From positions 2,296,501 through 2,360,500 of the forward strand of contig JAKSXM010000231.1 of NCBI GenBank assembly GCA_022575985.1: a stretch of DNA of 64,000 nt, in the 5' to 3' direction. Positions 1 through 13,300 of the stretch are shown here, piece by piece. The notes beneath the pieces were generated by a model that had not been told where the DNA came from, made no database searches, and saw only the letters and a list, made by a program, of their open reading frames with translations. Numbering within the stretch: position 1 is the first letter of the stretch; every line of letters begins with the position of its first letter. This DNA comes from Anagrus nilaparvatae. Taxonomy: Eukaryota; Arthropoda; Insecta; Hymenoptera; Mymaridae. The translations under genes were made by a program, and so were the position numbers.

Positions 1-262
1 TTATTTTAAAAAAACCAAACGTTATATAATATTAAACTTTTTTTTTAAATTTATAATCTCTTAATTGACTTCACATACTTTTCTCTTATTATTTATTAAA
101 TAAAATTCTTTTATGTCGCAAGTTAGAGTTATTTATGCTTCTTCTAGACAAATATAGATTAAAAATAAATTAACAATCTAATAAATTATGTTTATATCAT
201 CTATTTACGTCACTCGCAATTTAATTTTATAATATAAATACAAACAACTTATTATTAAATAC

Positions 263-1334
263 CTCACGAAAACTAGCGTTAAGTACAGGAACTTGAGGTG
301 CAGCTCTCTGATTCCCAGAGTCGTTTAACAATTGTGTATTGTAATCTTCGTTCAATTTCTTAACCCCGATAAACTTTTCGTTTGGAGAAAACTTTTTTGT
401 TATGTGAAATTCCTCACTTGCTCTTCTTCCTTCTTTGACTTTCTCACTACCGGCAAGCTTTGGCGACGACGAATATCTCATACTAGATCTTCCTTGATTT
501 GATTGTACTATTCCGTTACTCCTGGCAAATCCATTTTCCTTGGGTACTTTTGGTGAAGTAGGGGAATTTGGTACGACCTTTTTTCTTCGGCTTGATCTTC
601 TCATAGGTGATAATCTGTCGGTTATCTGTGTATCTTGAGTCGATATTTCTGGCGGAGGTGGCGGCAGCGGCTCATCGCAATTTACTACTTCAAAATCTGT
701 AACAGTTGGCGGTGAAGGCGGCGGTAAATCCGGGCTCGGTAAACGTTCACCAAATGCAGTTCTCAAATGAGGTTTTTTAGGAGGTCTTTCAGGTACCCAA
801 TCGTCAATAGATATTGGATTGCCGACTATTACAGGTCCAACTAGATCCGTTGATAAACTTCCGCAACTATTACTGTGCTGGTGTTTTATGACGACATTTG
901 GTGCTTGTTCCGTTTCTGGCGATGACACTTCAGGAGACGAATTCGGACTGTTCTTTTTCTTTCTCCAAGCATTCGCGGAAGCATAATCAGAAGCGCAAGA
1001 TGCCCTTCGTGATGATAATGACGGATTTGGCGGTCGAGGTGGAGGCTGAGGAGGAGGACTGTGACGTGTAACTAAACTGGAGTTTTGTTGCACCAAATGA
1101 GGTTCTGACCTCCACGAAGCTTGTTGGTGACGTTCGTAAAACGATAAAAGAGCCTTTTTCTGAATCACTTTTAAAGTAGGATCGGATACGCGCATACGCT
1201 TCTCAGGATCCAAGTAAGTGTATTTTATGTTTTGTTGCTGCTGTTGTAGCTGTTGTTGCTGATGTTGTTTTTCTAATTCATTGATTCTTTCAGCTACAGA
1301 AGTTTGAGATTGTTTTGGACTTGCAGGCGGAATC
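263..1334 (-). CDS. Shroom: Shroom exon E, proline-rich, conserved YLDPEKRMRVSDPTLK block
   Basis: The acceptor is a T-rich tract ending in CAG just above 1334. The donor reads GAG|GTATTT at 263/262, and the exon ends in phase 0. It encodes about 357 residues. First comes IPPASPKQSQTSVAERINELEKQ, then a short glutamine run (about 1234-1268), then YLDPEKRMRVSDPTLK followed by KKALLSFYERH. That last block is a conserved signature I associate with Shroom proteins upstream of ASD2. The rest is disordered: proline clusters PPPQPPPRPP, LPPPSPP and LPPPPPEIS, the last resembling an EVH1-type (L/F)PPPP ligand, plus basic Ser-rich stretches. Reading past the donor gives only a short AT-rich tail and a stop at 227, consistent with an intron. 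Confidence 0.88.
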
Positions 1335-4300
1335 CTGAAAAAAATAGTTCAAAATTAGCAAAATTAATTACGGACGTTGATTTCGTTTGTAAATTAAGAA
1401 AAATATATTTACCTAGAGATTGGCTGATCTTCATCCAATTTGGTTGTACTAACAGGATATAATTTTCTTTGACTTCTTTCTCTGTCCAGATATAAAACAC
1501 TTTCTGAATGATGTCTTTGTGGCGTTTGAACCCTCGCGCTATGAGCTATCAGTTGTTTGCTGCTATTGCACGTTGTCTGATTGAGCCCGTTAGATTGGGG
1601 ATTCATATCAATACTGCTAACATCTGACATTGATCCATGATATTGATGATGACTGCTACTGTGATGGTGCCATCTACTCGAAGTTGTGGAGGGCGGCAAT
1701 CCACTAGAAACGCTAACATCAGACATCGAACCATGCCATTTTAGAGTTTCACTACTAGAAGCGCTGCCACTTGAAGTTGTAACGACGCTGTCTCTGCCTT
1801 CTCTGCTTAAAAGACTCGAAGAATCTTCCCAAGAAGACACAGCCTCGCTATCCCTTCGCAATCTGTCCAAAAAAGGCGTCGTGGTCATGGAATCGGCACT
1901 CGAAACGTAACTATGATACCCTTCTGACTGCGCGTAACTGGGTTGTTGAGAATGTTGTCCCCGAGCATATTCCTCAAGGCCTGCCTGCGTCAACCCTGGA
2001 TAGGCGTCGTCCCTTTCAGGCGGCGAAGGAACCATGTACTCAGCATCGCCCAAACTTTTTCCTTCCCTGTCGACATTTGGCCAAGAAAGCTTCGCCGGTA
2101 TTTTGGTGTTTTCACAACGTTCCATAACTGTTTTCAGCTGTTGGGTGTATGGCTGATGAGTCGATTGTTTTTTGGAATGGTGAGGAGGCGGCCTTGTGTA
2201 TTGCTGGGGCTTCTCCTTTGGATAATTTGTATGATCAGTCCAAGATTTAGAACGATGTGAACCAGAATTATGATTTTGTTGATGTTGCTGCTGCTGGTGT
2301 TGAAACTCTTCCTGATCGTTACTGTCGTGATAGCGACATTCAGAGGATGCAGTCGGCCAGCTAGGATATTTTTCGTGGCCAGGTCCGTAGCACACACTTT
2401 TAAGACTCGAAGCGTCTCTAACGGGTGGTGTAGGTGGAGGAGACGAAGCATCTCTTTCGCTGAGTGGTAGGCTAAAACTGTCGAAACCCAAACTTTCGCT
2501 GTAACTGCAAGATATAAATATAAATGTAAGCAAATTTTGTTTTTCTTTTTTTATTTCTTTGTTAATTCTTGTTATGAATGTAAATCTATATAAATATATA
2601 TGTATATACAAGTGGGACACGCGCTTGTTTCTTCTCCAAACGGATTTAAGGAATTAATTCTCAATTTTTTTTTTTTTTTAACTGTAATTGAGAGAGTCAC
2701 GTAAATTATACATGTTTTTTTTTTTTTTTTATTTTTTCTTTCTTTCTTTCTTTTAAAAAAGATTAAGAAAAACTTTCGAAAGTCCATTTTTATACATCAG
2801 GATATGCATATATATTTATATAAAAAGGAGTTATTTTTAGATTTTTTATTTTTGTTTTATTGTGTGTGCATTTATAAAAAAAAAATTGTTATACAATTAA
2901 ATAAAAATTATTATATGATTTATATAACAAATATTGCGTTTTTTTTAATTATAAAGAATTTTTTTTATAATGGAATTATTTTTTGTTTAAGGTTTTTTTA
3001 ATTAACAAGGATTGGCCAAGATATCTGAGCAATACATTGGAGTTTACTTTTGGAGGTTTTGTTATAAAAAAATTTTTATTTATGCTGTTGAGTCTAAAAA
3101 TTTTATGAGATATTTTAAGACGGTAGCAGAGTTGGAATGAAAAAAAAATTAATTTTAATAACAAGAGATTTAAAACCTGTTTACTCTTTATAATTGTTTT
3201 CAAAAAGGAAATTAATTTAGATTATTTTGATAATTTAGATGTTTGAAGTTAATGAAGTTTTAAATTCCGATATTTAAATTATATTAACTAAAAAATGTGT
3301 ATTTATTAACAAGGAACAGTCACGAGTTTCGGTGTGCAAATGGTATAGTAAAAAAACATCTTTGACACTTTTAATGATAGCTGAGTCAGGTCTTCATAAA
3401 ACTGTATTTTGTGGTTTTTATCATTTTTTATCAAATAAAGACTTTATTATGCCAAATAAGGACATTCCAAGCAATTGAAATTCCCTGAATTTATATATTT
3501 TTAAAATTACATTATTTTGTTTTTCATTTTATTTTCAAATACATAAAACATTCAAGAAAAAAGAGCCTGAATTATGAAGAAAAGTCAATAAAAAAACAGT
3601 CAATTTTAGGCAAATTAATAGATTTTTTATCAAGCCCATGTTTCAACCCTCAGAGAAGACTCTTCAGGAATAAAATAATTCATTCTAAGAGTGTGCGGTT
3701 ACCTGACTCGAAATATCGAAAAGCTTCAGAAGTCCGCAGGCACAGTTTCAAATAGAAAATTTCTTTGGGTTTACGATTCTATAAATATTTTTTTAAATTT
3801 GTTAATAAATTATTATTTAAAAAAGATTATTACTAATTCACCTTTTTTTTAAGCGTAAACATAAAATTTTGAAGAAAAAAAATTTTTCTACAATCGTAAA
3901 TCCAAGGAAATTTCCGAATCAAATCTGTATCTGCAAATCTCTTTCGGGAATTAGCCGAAACTCGATCGGGTCGGGTACCCGAAAATTAATAAATTATCAA
4001 TATTTACAAAATTTTTACTGGTATCATAAAATAATAGTCTAATTTTGAATATTTACTATAAGTCGTATTTTTTAGGTTCTGAAATTGATTGCTACCGGAA
4101 ATTGATCAACATTAAGAAAAAATTAATTAAAAACACAACATCCTTTAAATTTATTTCCTAATACTTAAAGAGCATAAAATTTGGCATTGTTAAAATATTC
4201 AATTCAACATTTTTAATGGATACCTGATAAAGTAATTAATTTGAATACCAGAAATAACTAAATTTACGAACCGTGTCTTCAACTAACCCCAAAAGTCTGA

Positions 4301-7300
4301 AATACCTTGGCCTCTCCTTGTAACCCTCAAGAGTACATAATCCAAAAAATGTCTATAAAAATGATAATAAAAATTCCCATATGGTATTATTATACCTTAT
4401 TATGTATTCTATTGTTATCTCGCACAATAATCAAGCTAATGATAAAAATCTAAAATAAAAAAAAAATATTTCGAATTCAAAAAAAAAAAAAAGGTAAAGA
4501 AAGAAAAGAAAGAATCTTTAAAATAACTTTTAGTGTATAAAGAAGAAATATTTAAAGTTAAATATTCTTTGGAATTTTTCGGTCGGTTATATAATAATAA
4601 AAAAGTTAAGACAAACCCGCTATCATTTTTGTATCCAGGTGCATTTTTTTTGTAATAGCCTTCGTTGTAAATAGACGAACTAATGTGTTGATTATTATTT
4701 ATAGAATTATTATCACAATTTTTTTTGTAACTTTCACGATGATACTTCGACGATTGTTCATCCTGACCGCAATAACCTACCGGCACAGGCTGCAATTCCG
4801 TCATCTTTTTATGTGCGATTTGCCCGCCATCCGGGATACGCCTGAAATTAAAAAATATTCATTTATTATGGAAGCCTTGAGCTATCCTCGAAATTAAATA
4901 ATTGAAAAAATGATATTTATAGGTGTGGGTAACGGTCTTTGGGTCGTGAACTTAACTTCTTTTTTAATAACAATAATTCACCGGGAGATTGGCTGTTGAA
5001 AAATTTAAATATTTAAAATAATAATATATATTTATCTATGATATTTATTTTTTCGTTAAAACACGTAAAGTAAATTCTTAAGATCCTTAATCGGTTAAAA
5101 AAAAAATTTTTTTTTGCACCTAGAATTTTTAGTGCGCGGGTGGATGACCTTTATAATCTAAGTTTGATCTTGAATATACGTTGGAAAAATATATACCTCC
5201 CCTTCTTTTATCTAACACACACACACACACACACACATGGGTATTTAAGAATGTGTGCAAGCGGAACCTGCGAATTTACAAGGACGAGAGAGCAATTGCT
5301 GAATGCTCGGTACTACACAACATATATAAACCGGTACATCGTGTGTGCCCCAAGGCTAATTAGCAAAGCAAAGTGCGTGTTCTTTTTAGTTGTACTTTTG
5401 CTGTATAAGAAAAATTCCTTATTTTTTAACGAAAAAAAATATGTTTGTTTGCTTTTAATTATTTTTCAACAAAAAAAAGTGAATCCTTTTTTTTTAATAA
5501 ATCGGAGTTAGATATTTTTAGTTAAATCGATTTGTTAAAAATAGATTACATAATAACAGGGAGTTTATAACAGTAAAAAATAATGTGCGAAAAATTATAG
5601 AGCCTGGGCAAAAAAAACTCGTATTTTTAATCTAGAATTGCGATCGATGTACAAATGATGACGAATAGAAACCAGCGAGTCTTATCTTCTTTGAGGAGAG
5701 AAGAATTAAAATGCACTTTAAAGAGAACTTGTAGGCGTTGATACAGCAACTAAAAATCGTATATATAGGTTGCTTATCAATTAGAAAGTTTAATTCAATA
5801 GCTAAATTATTGTTTGCCAGACACTTATACTCTCTTTTTTGAGATTAGATTGGGGATTGAAATTTTGACGTATTGGCACAGTTTTTTTTGATTCGAGAAA
5901 AAAAGATCTTTTGTACTTTTTTTAAGAAAGATCTTTCATCTGATAAGACAATTTGGACCTCGTTGTTGTACATGCTATTGTTGGGTTGGTTCGAGAGTTA
6001 TACTTTTTTTACACATCCTTTTTTAAGGAATTTAATTGTTTGGTTTGAAAAAGTTTCGAATTCCTAAGATAATGATTTTTTCAACAGGGAAATCGATCTG
6101 ATTTATTTTTAGTAATACATTTTATATTTATTTTCAGTTTAAATTTTTTATTTCTAAAAATAAAGTTTCATAAAGTACCAAATTTTAAATTAATCTCAAA
6201 AATATTATTCGATACAACCTGCATAAGCCCCTGTATGAATGCAAATACCCGAGTTCCCAAAAAAAATAAAATTTTAATTCACAATTTTCAAACGGTAAAC
6301 ACTCGAAACTCATTTTACCAACCAACTACTAAAAAAATGAGTAAATTTCAAAAAGCTCAATTTATCATAAAATCGCGTTAATAATTTATATCAAACCACT
6401 TAACTGAAAAACCGAAACGTCAAATAAATTTTCATTCATCACAATAAACAAAAAAAATCGTGTTTATTACCGAGCAATAATAAATTTTAATAATAAGTTC
6501 TATAAATATGAACGACGTACCTTAAAAATATTTTTTAAAAACAATACTGTAATAACCGTAACTTTTACTTCTCATATTTGGATTATAATATTTTTTGGCA
6601 ATTTAATATCCCCTTACGTAATAATAAAAATAATTCGTGAGCTCATTTATTTTATAATAGACAAGATATTTCGAAACTTTTGTTTATTGAGAAAAAATAA
6701 ACAGTTATATTAAAATTTTTGGAAATTTTCTGTATAAGGAAGAAATTAATGGCGTGTAATACGTGATAAGAAAAAAATGATATTTTTACTGTAAAAATTC
6801 AGTTTAAAATAACTTTTTTCGTTGTAATACAGTTTTGGTGGACCGAGATCGGTTATGAAAGGTTAACGAACTCGGTTGTCGATACTCTTTAATTCAAGAA
6901 TTTTTTTTTAATGTTTTCTCGAGATTTTTGCTTGTCATTTTAAGTTCTGGTTAGTAACTTGTGTAAATGACCAAAAAAACGATATTGTTATGACATTTCT
7001 CAGTGTAATTGATGACTAAAAACAACTTTTTTTACTTAACTTTGTTTGACAGAGGTTAATGCACCTGAAAATTTGCAAAATATTTCCAAAAATATCGAAT
7101 AAATTTTAGTGTCCTGATTAAAAATTTTGGTCTCTTCAATCAAAGACACTTAGCATACGAAATAAAAGCCCAATAAATTAACGTCAAAGTGTAAAAAAGT
7201 CTTGCATTTCTCATTAAATATAAATTTAAAGTGAAAGAGTTAAAAATAATTACAGTTGAATAAAATTAATAAAGATTTATTATAAAATTATTTAAATTTA

Positions 7301-10300
7301 AGTTGTTAAGGTCAATTCAGAAAAATGTAGGTTATCGAAATAATAAGGTAAATTACAATAGAGAAGGATTAAAAGTAAGAAAAATTCCGTGCTAACAATT
7401 GACACTTTACCTAGTTTATATATTTCTGAGGAAGCATTGTGAAAACAAGAATTCTCAATTATAATAAAAAGCTCTTCCTCGATAGTTGGAAAGAAAATCG
7501 CACGCAAAATAGAGAGAGAATAACTGTATCTGAAAACGTATAGAGTCGTGAGTAACCACCCACCAATCGAAACTCAACAAGTCCGTTAATGAGCTGACAA
7601 TACAATACGACAGGGTGCTTTATAAACATTTATTCCTTTGACTAGAAACAGTTAAAGAAATTGGAAAGAAAAAAAACTTACTTGTCGTTTTTATATCTGT
7701 TAGATTGAGACACCCAAACTAAATTTTGCAATACCGGTTAGAGACACTGAGTTACGGGACTCTGGACTTTATTTATATAATAGAAAATTTTCTTCATTAA
7801 ACTTTTTTCCATTATCTCTATTACATCATTATTTATATTGTTCGGGTTTATCTAGAGAGACTTGACTTTACACACCTCTCTCGTACACCTACTAAATTTT
7901 TCCTCCATATTAATTATTACCTCTTTTACAAATAACGAGTCTATTATTTACAAGATGTCGAACGATTGGCTAATCGAAAAAGGTAAATTTACTACTTTTT
8001 TCAAATATTTACTGAAGTTAATCCTGAAAGATTTCACACAACCCCAACTAAAAAACCGCAACAATAAACTGTTAAATAACCAAACAGTTCGATTATAAGA
8101 TTAATCAAAATAAAAAATCTAAAAAATGAGTGTTTAAAAAAAAGTGAAAATAAAAACGACCTGGTAATCCACATTTAACCCAAGATAATTTTCAAAAACC
8201 GATTACCAAGAAAAATTCGTGCATTGTTAGAGATAAATTTTTTTATTCCGTCTTTCACCTTTTTTTCAGTTCATAAAAGTATAAAAAAATGCAAATTTTA
8301 AAATACAAAAATCCCTTGTGTTTCTTGTCCTATAAACGTCAGAGCACAATCTCCGAGTACATCTAAGGAACAAATAACAGTCCTTGCTTACACACTCGAG
8401 TAATCGAATTTTATTATTTTGCAAAAAATATTTATTTGTATTCCAATTGAATGTAAACAAGAAGAAAAAAATCAAGATCACACTTAAAGACAAACGAGAA
8501 TAAATTAGCCGTGCGTTTATTATATTCCCTTTTTACGCTCCCTCGAGGATTTTGAGATCGGGCTGACCCGTTATATAACCCGTAAACAACATAAATTTTA
8601 ATCCTTACTTTTTACTTAACAGAAGCTGTTCTACTGAATTATTTATTAATAAATATTTAAAATTACGGTGACACGCGACCTTTTTAACACGGCTTTATAA
8701 TTGGTCCAAAAAATTTTGAATAATTATTCGAGAAAACTCGCGAAAAATAATTTAAAAAAAAAATAATTTAAGGTGATAATTACTTTTGATTATTATTAGG
8801 GTGCTATAAAAAAGCGCATAGAGGATAATTACTCTGATTATATATGTGTGGGAATGACATAACCTCAAATACACAATAAAAAAAGTATTTTACGATAATC
8901 GCAAGTATAATAAAATATTAATTGCAGTAATAAATTGCAAGTTGATTTTATTTTTTAATTCAAAATTAATTATTAAGACGTTTTTCTATGCAAAAATAGG
9001 TTAGAAATGAAACTTAATAAAAAGGTTGATTGACAGGTTTTACCAGGTTGAAAACGGCTTCTCTTTTATCTAACTCGCTGGATCGAGTTCTAAGGATAAG
9101 AAAATTATTCTGACGTGGGTGAAAGAGGTCAAAAGATATTATAACTAAATAATATCTCGAGGTTCCTTTGATGCTCTGGAATTTTTCGAATTACATTCCT
9201 CCTGTCCATTAGAGATTTCTTAATGCTTTTTATTCTCTCGCATAGTTCGGAAAATACTTAGGATAATGCCCTCTTGTTATCCTACTTTTTTGGATCCGAG
9301 GCGTTTCAAAGAAAGCATTTGCTTCTCTAAAAATATAACGAATTTCAATAAGAAAAAGCAAATAATAAAAAACCACAAAAATCAGCATACGATTTCCTCG
9401 AATCCAAGAACCACAAAAAATAATTAATTTAAATGAAGTTGAAATATTTTTAAAAGCCAAAATTAGAGGAAACAGTTAGCTTTAACCCAATACAAACACC
9501 TGAGCAAAGAATTTTATAATAACAGCAGTCGAAAAAGTGAATAAATTTTTTTATTTATAATGATCTTACAAATGAGATTTTTTTTTAAATCAATTTTCTC
9601 TCTTTCTTTGTATGTCATAAAAAAATGTTTTAATAAAAACCACAATACGTGTATTAGTGCGGTTTGAATTTTTCGTTCGAAAAATTTAATTTTATCAGCT
9701 GTGTTATTGGTAAAGTTTTATTAAAAATCAATTAAAAGTTAAAATTGTGTGTAAAAACATGAAAAACTAAGAAATAATATTAACGTTATTGCTTTTTAAT
9801 AACATAATTATAAATGTTATGTAAATATTAAATTTAATCTAAATATTTAAAAAACATTAATTAGATACTTTCCTACACGAATTATCCTTAATTACGTAAA
9901 ATATTATTTTAATGCTCTTATACAAAGAAATATATTTTTTCTTAATTTTAGTGATATAAGGAGAGCTGTGGGTCTTTTGGTGCATGGGAAACTGGTTTGA
10001 ATTTAGATATATGAATTTTTTTGGTTCTGAATTTAAGTATCGTGCAACCTTCGAGCGTAACTATCCTTTAAAATAATTTAGCGCTCGATGCCTGGGGTAC
10101 TGTGTGCCTCTTAAGTTAATTGAAATGTTAAAGTTCCAAGCAACTTTTTTCTTACTTATTTATCGAGGTTGAAAATTTACACACAAAAAACAAGTAAATC
10201 TTGTGTTCGGTTGACCCCAACGTCCTCGAATAAAACCAAATCATCGAGATGGAGAGAAAGGAAAATTTAGTAAGTTTTGCGTAGGAGAATCATTAAAAAA

Positions 10301-13300
10301 TTGAGTAGTAGTGCATAATATATGAAATATTTCACTTCCCATAAATGACTTACATAAATAATTAACTCTTGATGCATTTAATCCAATTCCCTTAAAATGT
10401 GTTTAAGAATTAATCACGTAGATACACAAGGAAGTGTTATTATTATTAGAAAAAATTAGTCATAATTTTTTATTTATATTAAAAAAGATTAAAGGAAAAA
10501 ACTATTACATAACGAGTCTAGAAAATTTTCTATAAAAATGTCTGTGAATGAAAGAATAAACGCTTATTCCAAGAATCAAATAAAAAAAAAACGTATATTG
10601 GCTTGTCTGATGTTAGTCGAGTAATTTAAAGTATGCGAGACGTTTTATTTGACATTAAATAGAAAATCAATAAGAAAATTGTTAAATATTTTTCTTCAAA
10701 GCTTTTTTTTATCAAACGCAATTTATTAAAAAAATTACACGAAATGTAAGTACAATTTATTATTTATTAAAATTTTTTACTACTGGAATTGAGTACTCTA
10801 AGGACTGTGTTTTAAATATTACTTTTTTTGCAAAAAATTTCTTGCTTTTAATAAAAACACATTCTTGTCTTTGCTTTATTTACACGCGTAATAATCGTAT
10901 CTTTTCTGCAATTTTCAAATAACATCTATTTTTAGGTTCATACGATTTTCAACTTTAGCTTCGAAATTCTTAATTTCCCGAGGAACAAACAACGACAAAG
11001 CAGCTAAATTTCACAGCGTAACTCGAATAAAAATCAGCGCATTAACTTGATTAATGCACATAGCAGGAATAAAAAATTTCAAACCGAACGTTGAATAGAT
11101 TTCCTCAAGTATAAATAATTCAAGTATAATATTTAATAGCAATTGTCTTGATCAGTAGCATAAAAGAATGTAAAAATTATTAAATGGATTCCGAGTAAAG
11201 AAAAAAAAAAAAAAAAGAAAAAAAGTGAGGTTATTTGATAGTAAACTGCGATAAAATAAAATACTTATAATCGTGATTCAATGCAGTTCTTTAGAGAGTC
11301 GTTTGACGTTAGTTTAAGAGCGAGAAAGAGATATTCGGATAATTAGCTTTAATAATCTGTTACATGCATTTCTTAAATAACGAGTAAGTTCAAGTAAGTT
11401 ATAGACTATTCGCAGAATAAAAGATTATTCGTTCCGTTAAAGGGTTATTTTTCTTTAATAAATAATATTTTATTTTTTACAGTTTTTATTTTATTATAGA
11501 AAGTTATTAGGTACAGTTAAATTAATTAGATTAAAAATAATCAATTTTCTTTTGTTTAACATTAATTATTGATAACCTGCAATTAATAATAATAATCGCG
11601 TGATACTGCTCTTGATAATGGCACATCATCATTAGTAGAAAGTACAAATTAATCTCAAAAAACGATCACATTAATATTTAATATAGAAATTCACGCTTTC
11701 GACTTACAAATAACATACACTTTGTTTTAATTGTTTCTATCCTTTATTTATTTAATTACATACAGTTTTATAGTCTAACGAGAAACACGACAATTTTTTT
11801 TTTCTTTAATTATTTGCGTTTTATGTTTTCTTAATAATTTAATTTTTCATTTTAATTATACTCGTGTAATTCATGTTATTTTAAATATTATTCTCTTTAA
11901 CTGTTATATTTATTATTGTTTATAGGTATATAAAATTATATTTTCTCTTTGTTGTTTGAATAATAAACGTAATTTTGCAATCTTTTTTGCATTCATGTAC
12001 AAATGACAAATTTTAAACTTGCTTGAAAAATTCTAATGTATTTAAAAAATTTTCTCGCAAGAGAAATGTGTTTTCAATACTATAAATATAACTAGGAAGT
12101 TCATGTTTTGTAATTGAAATCTCCATAATAAAATATTTATTCGTATTTATTTGAATATAGACTTGAAGCTTGTTGAAATTATTTTGCTTGATTTATAAAT
12201 AATCCTTGACTGACTCTCATTAGCATCCAAATGTTTCTGGCTTACACGAATGCTATGAATAATGTTGTATTATGAAATAAAATGACATAAAATACCTATT
12301 TTAGGTGTAAGTTGGATATACTTTGTTTAAATTGAGACCGAATATGCTTCAGAATGTTGAATGTTATATATTTTTAAAAAACTCTACATATGTTCTATGT
12401 AAAAACTCCAGGGACCTGATTCAACATTCATATCACAGTGATAAACAGCCGTACCATCCACAATGTGTGGTACTGCGCATGCGCAAAACAAATGTTTTTA
12501 GAAATGGTAGTACTTTTCGTGATACAGTTTGGTTATAAAAGTGACATGTTATAGATGATATAAATGCAGAATCTAGGCCCAGCTTTAAGTTGTGGTGATA
12601 TTGTAGTATTTATAATACATATTTGGCTAATCAAATGAATATATTAGTATTTGGAAGAACTCTTCAATCAGTTTCTCATAGGAAAAAGCATAAATTGAAA
12701 TTTGAGATATCAAAGCGGAAATTGATACGTTGGTGAGAAATTTTCCGTAATTGTAAAGTCTTAAATCTCTAAAAGAATTTGAAAAATTTTATTTCATAAG
12801 TATTAACAAAAAGCGCACACATATACGATCTAATCACGTATTGATGAATATTTCGCAGTAGAAAAATATTTTGGAGTTAAATGGTGAAAAATGTTAAAAA
12901 ATAAATAAAATAAATAGAAAGAAAAACTATCCATTTGAAATTAAAAAAAAAAAAGAAAAAATTTGCATGTTAGTATGAGACTGTCGTGACTGTTGTTTCC
13001 GTTGAACCCGGACTTGTAACATAGGTTATATATCTTTTAAGGATCATTATGGAAGGTGTAGGTCGTGACGGGAAGGGAGGAAGAAGACGTGTTTATATAG
13101 CAGAAATCAGTAGATCTAGCAGGTAAATAGTAGCAAAAAATATTTTTTTTCTTCTATTACTATATAAAAGATATAAGTTGTTGCTCTTAAAAGATCACCT
13201 CGTGACGTATAAAATAGAAAAAAAAGGATAAACTGAACGAGTTAGGTTATAATACTCGTGACCGTATAAGTGAGTCTTCAAGATAGAAAATCACATAAGG

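Noticed and set aside
1686..2470. Plus-strand open frames opposite Shroom exon D (1686-1910, 1943-2260, 2270-2470)
   Set aside because: Shadows of the minus-strand coding exon, with no independent motifs.
6405..6430. CGAAACGTC word as a second hammerhead-like motif
   Set aside because: No stem II or CTGATGA-like box precedes it.
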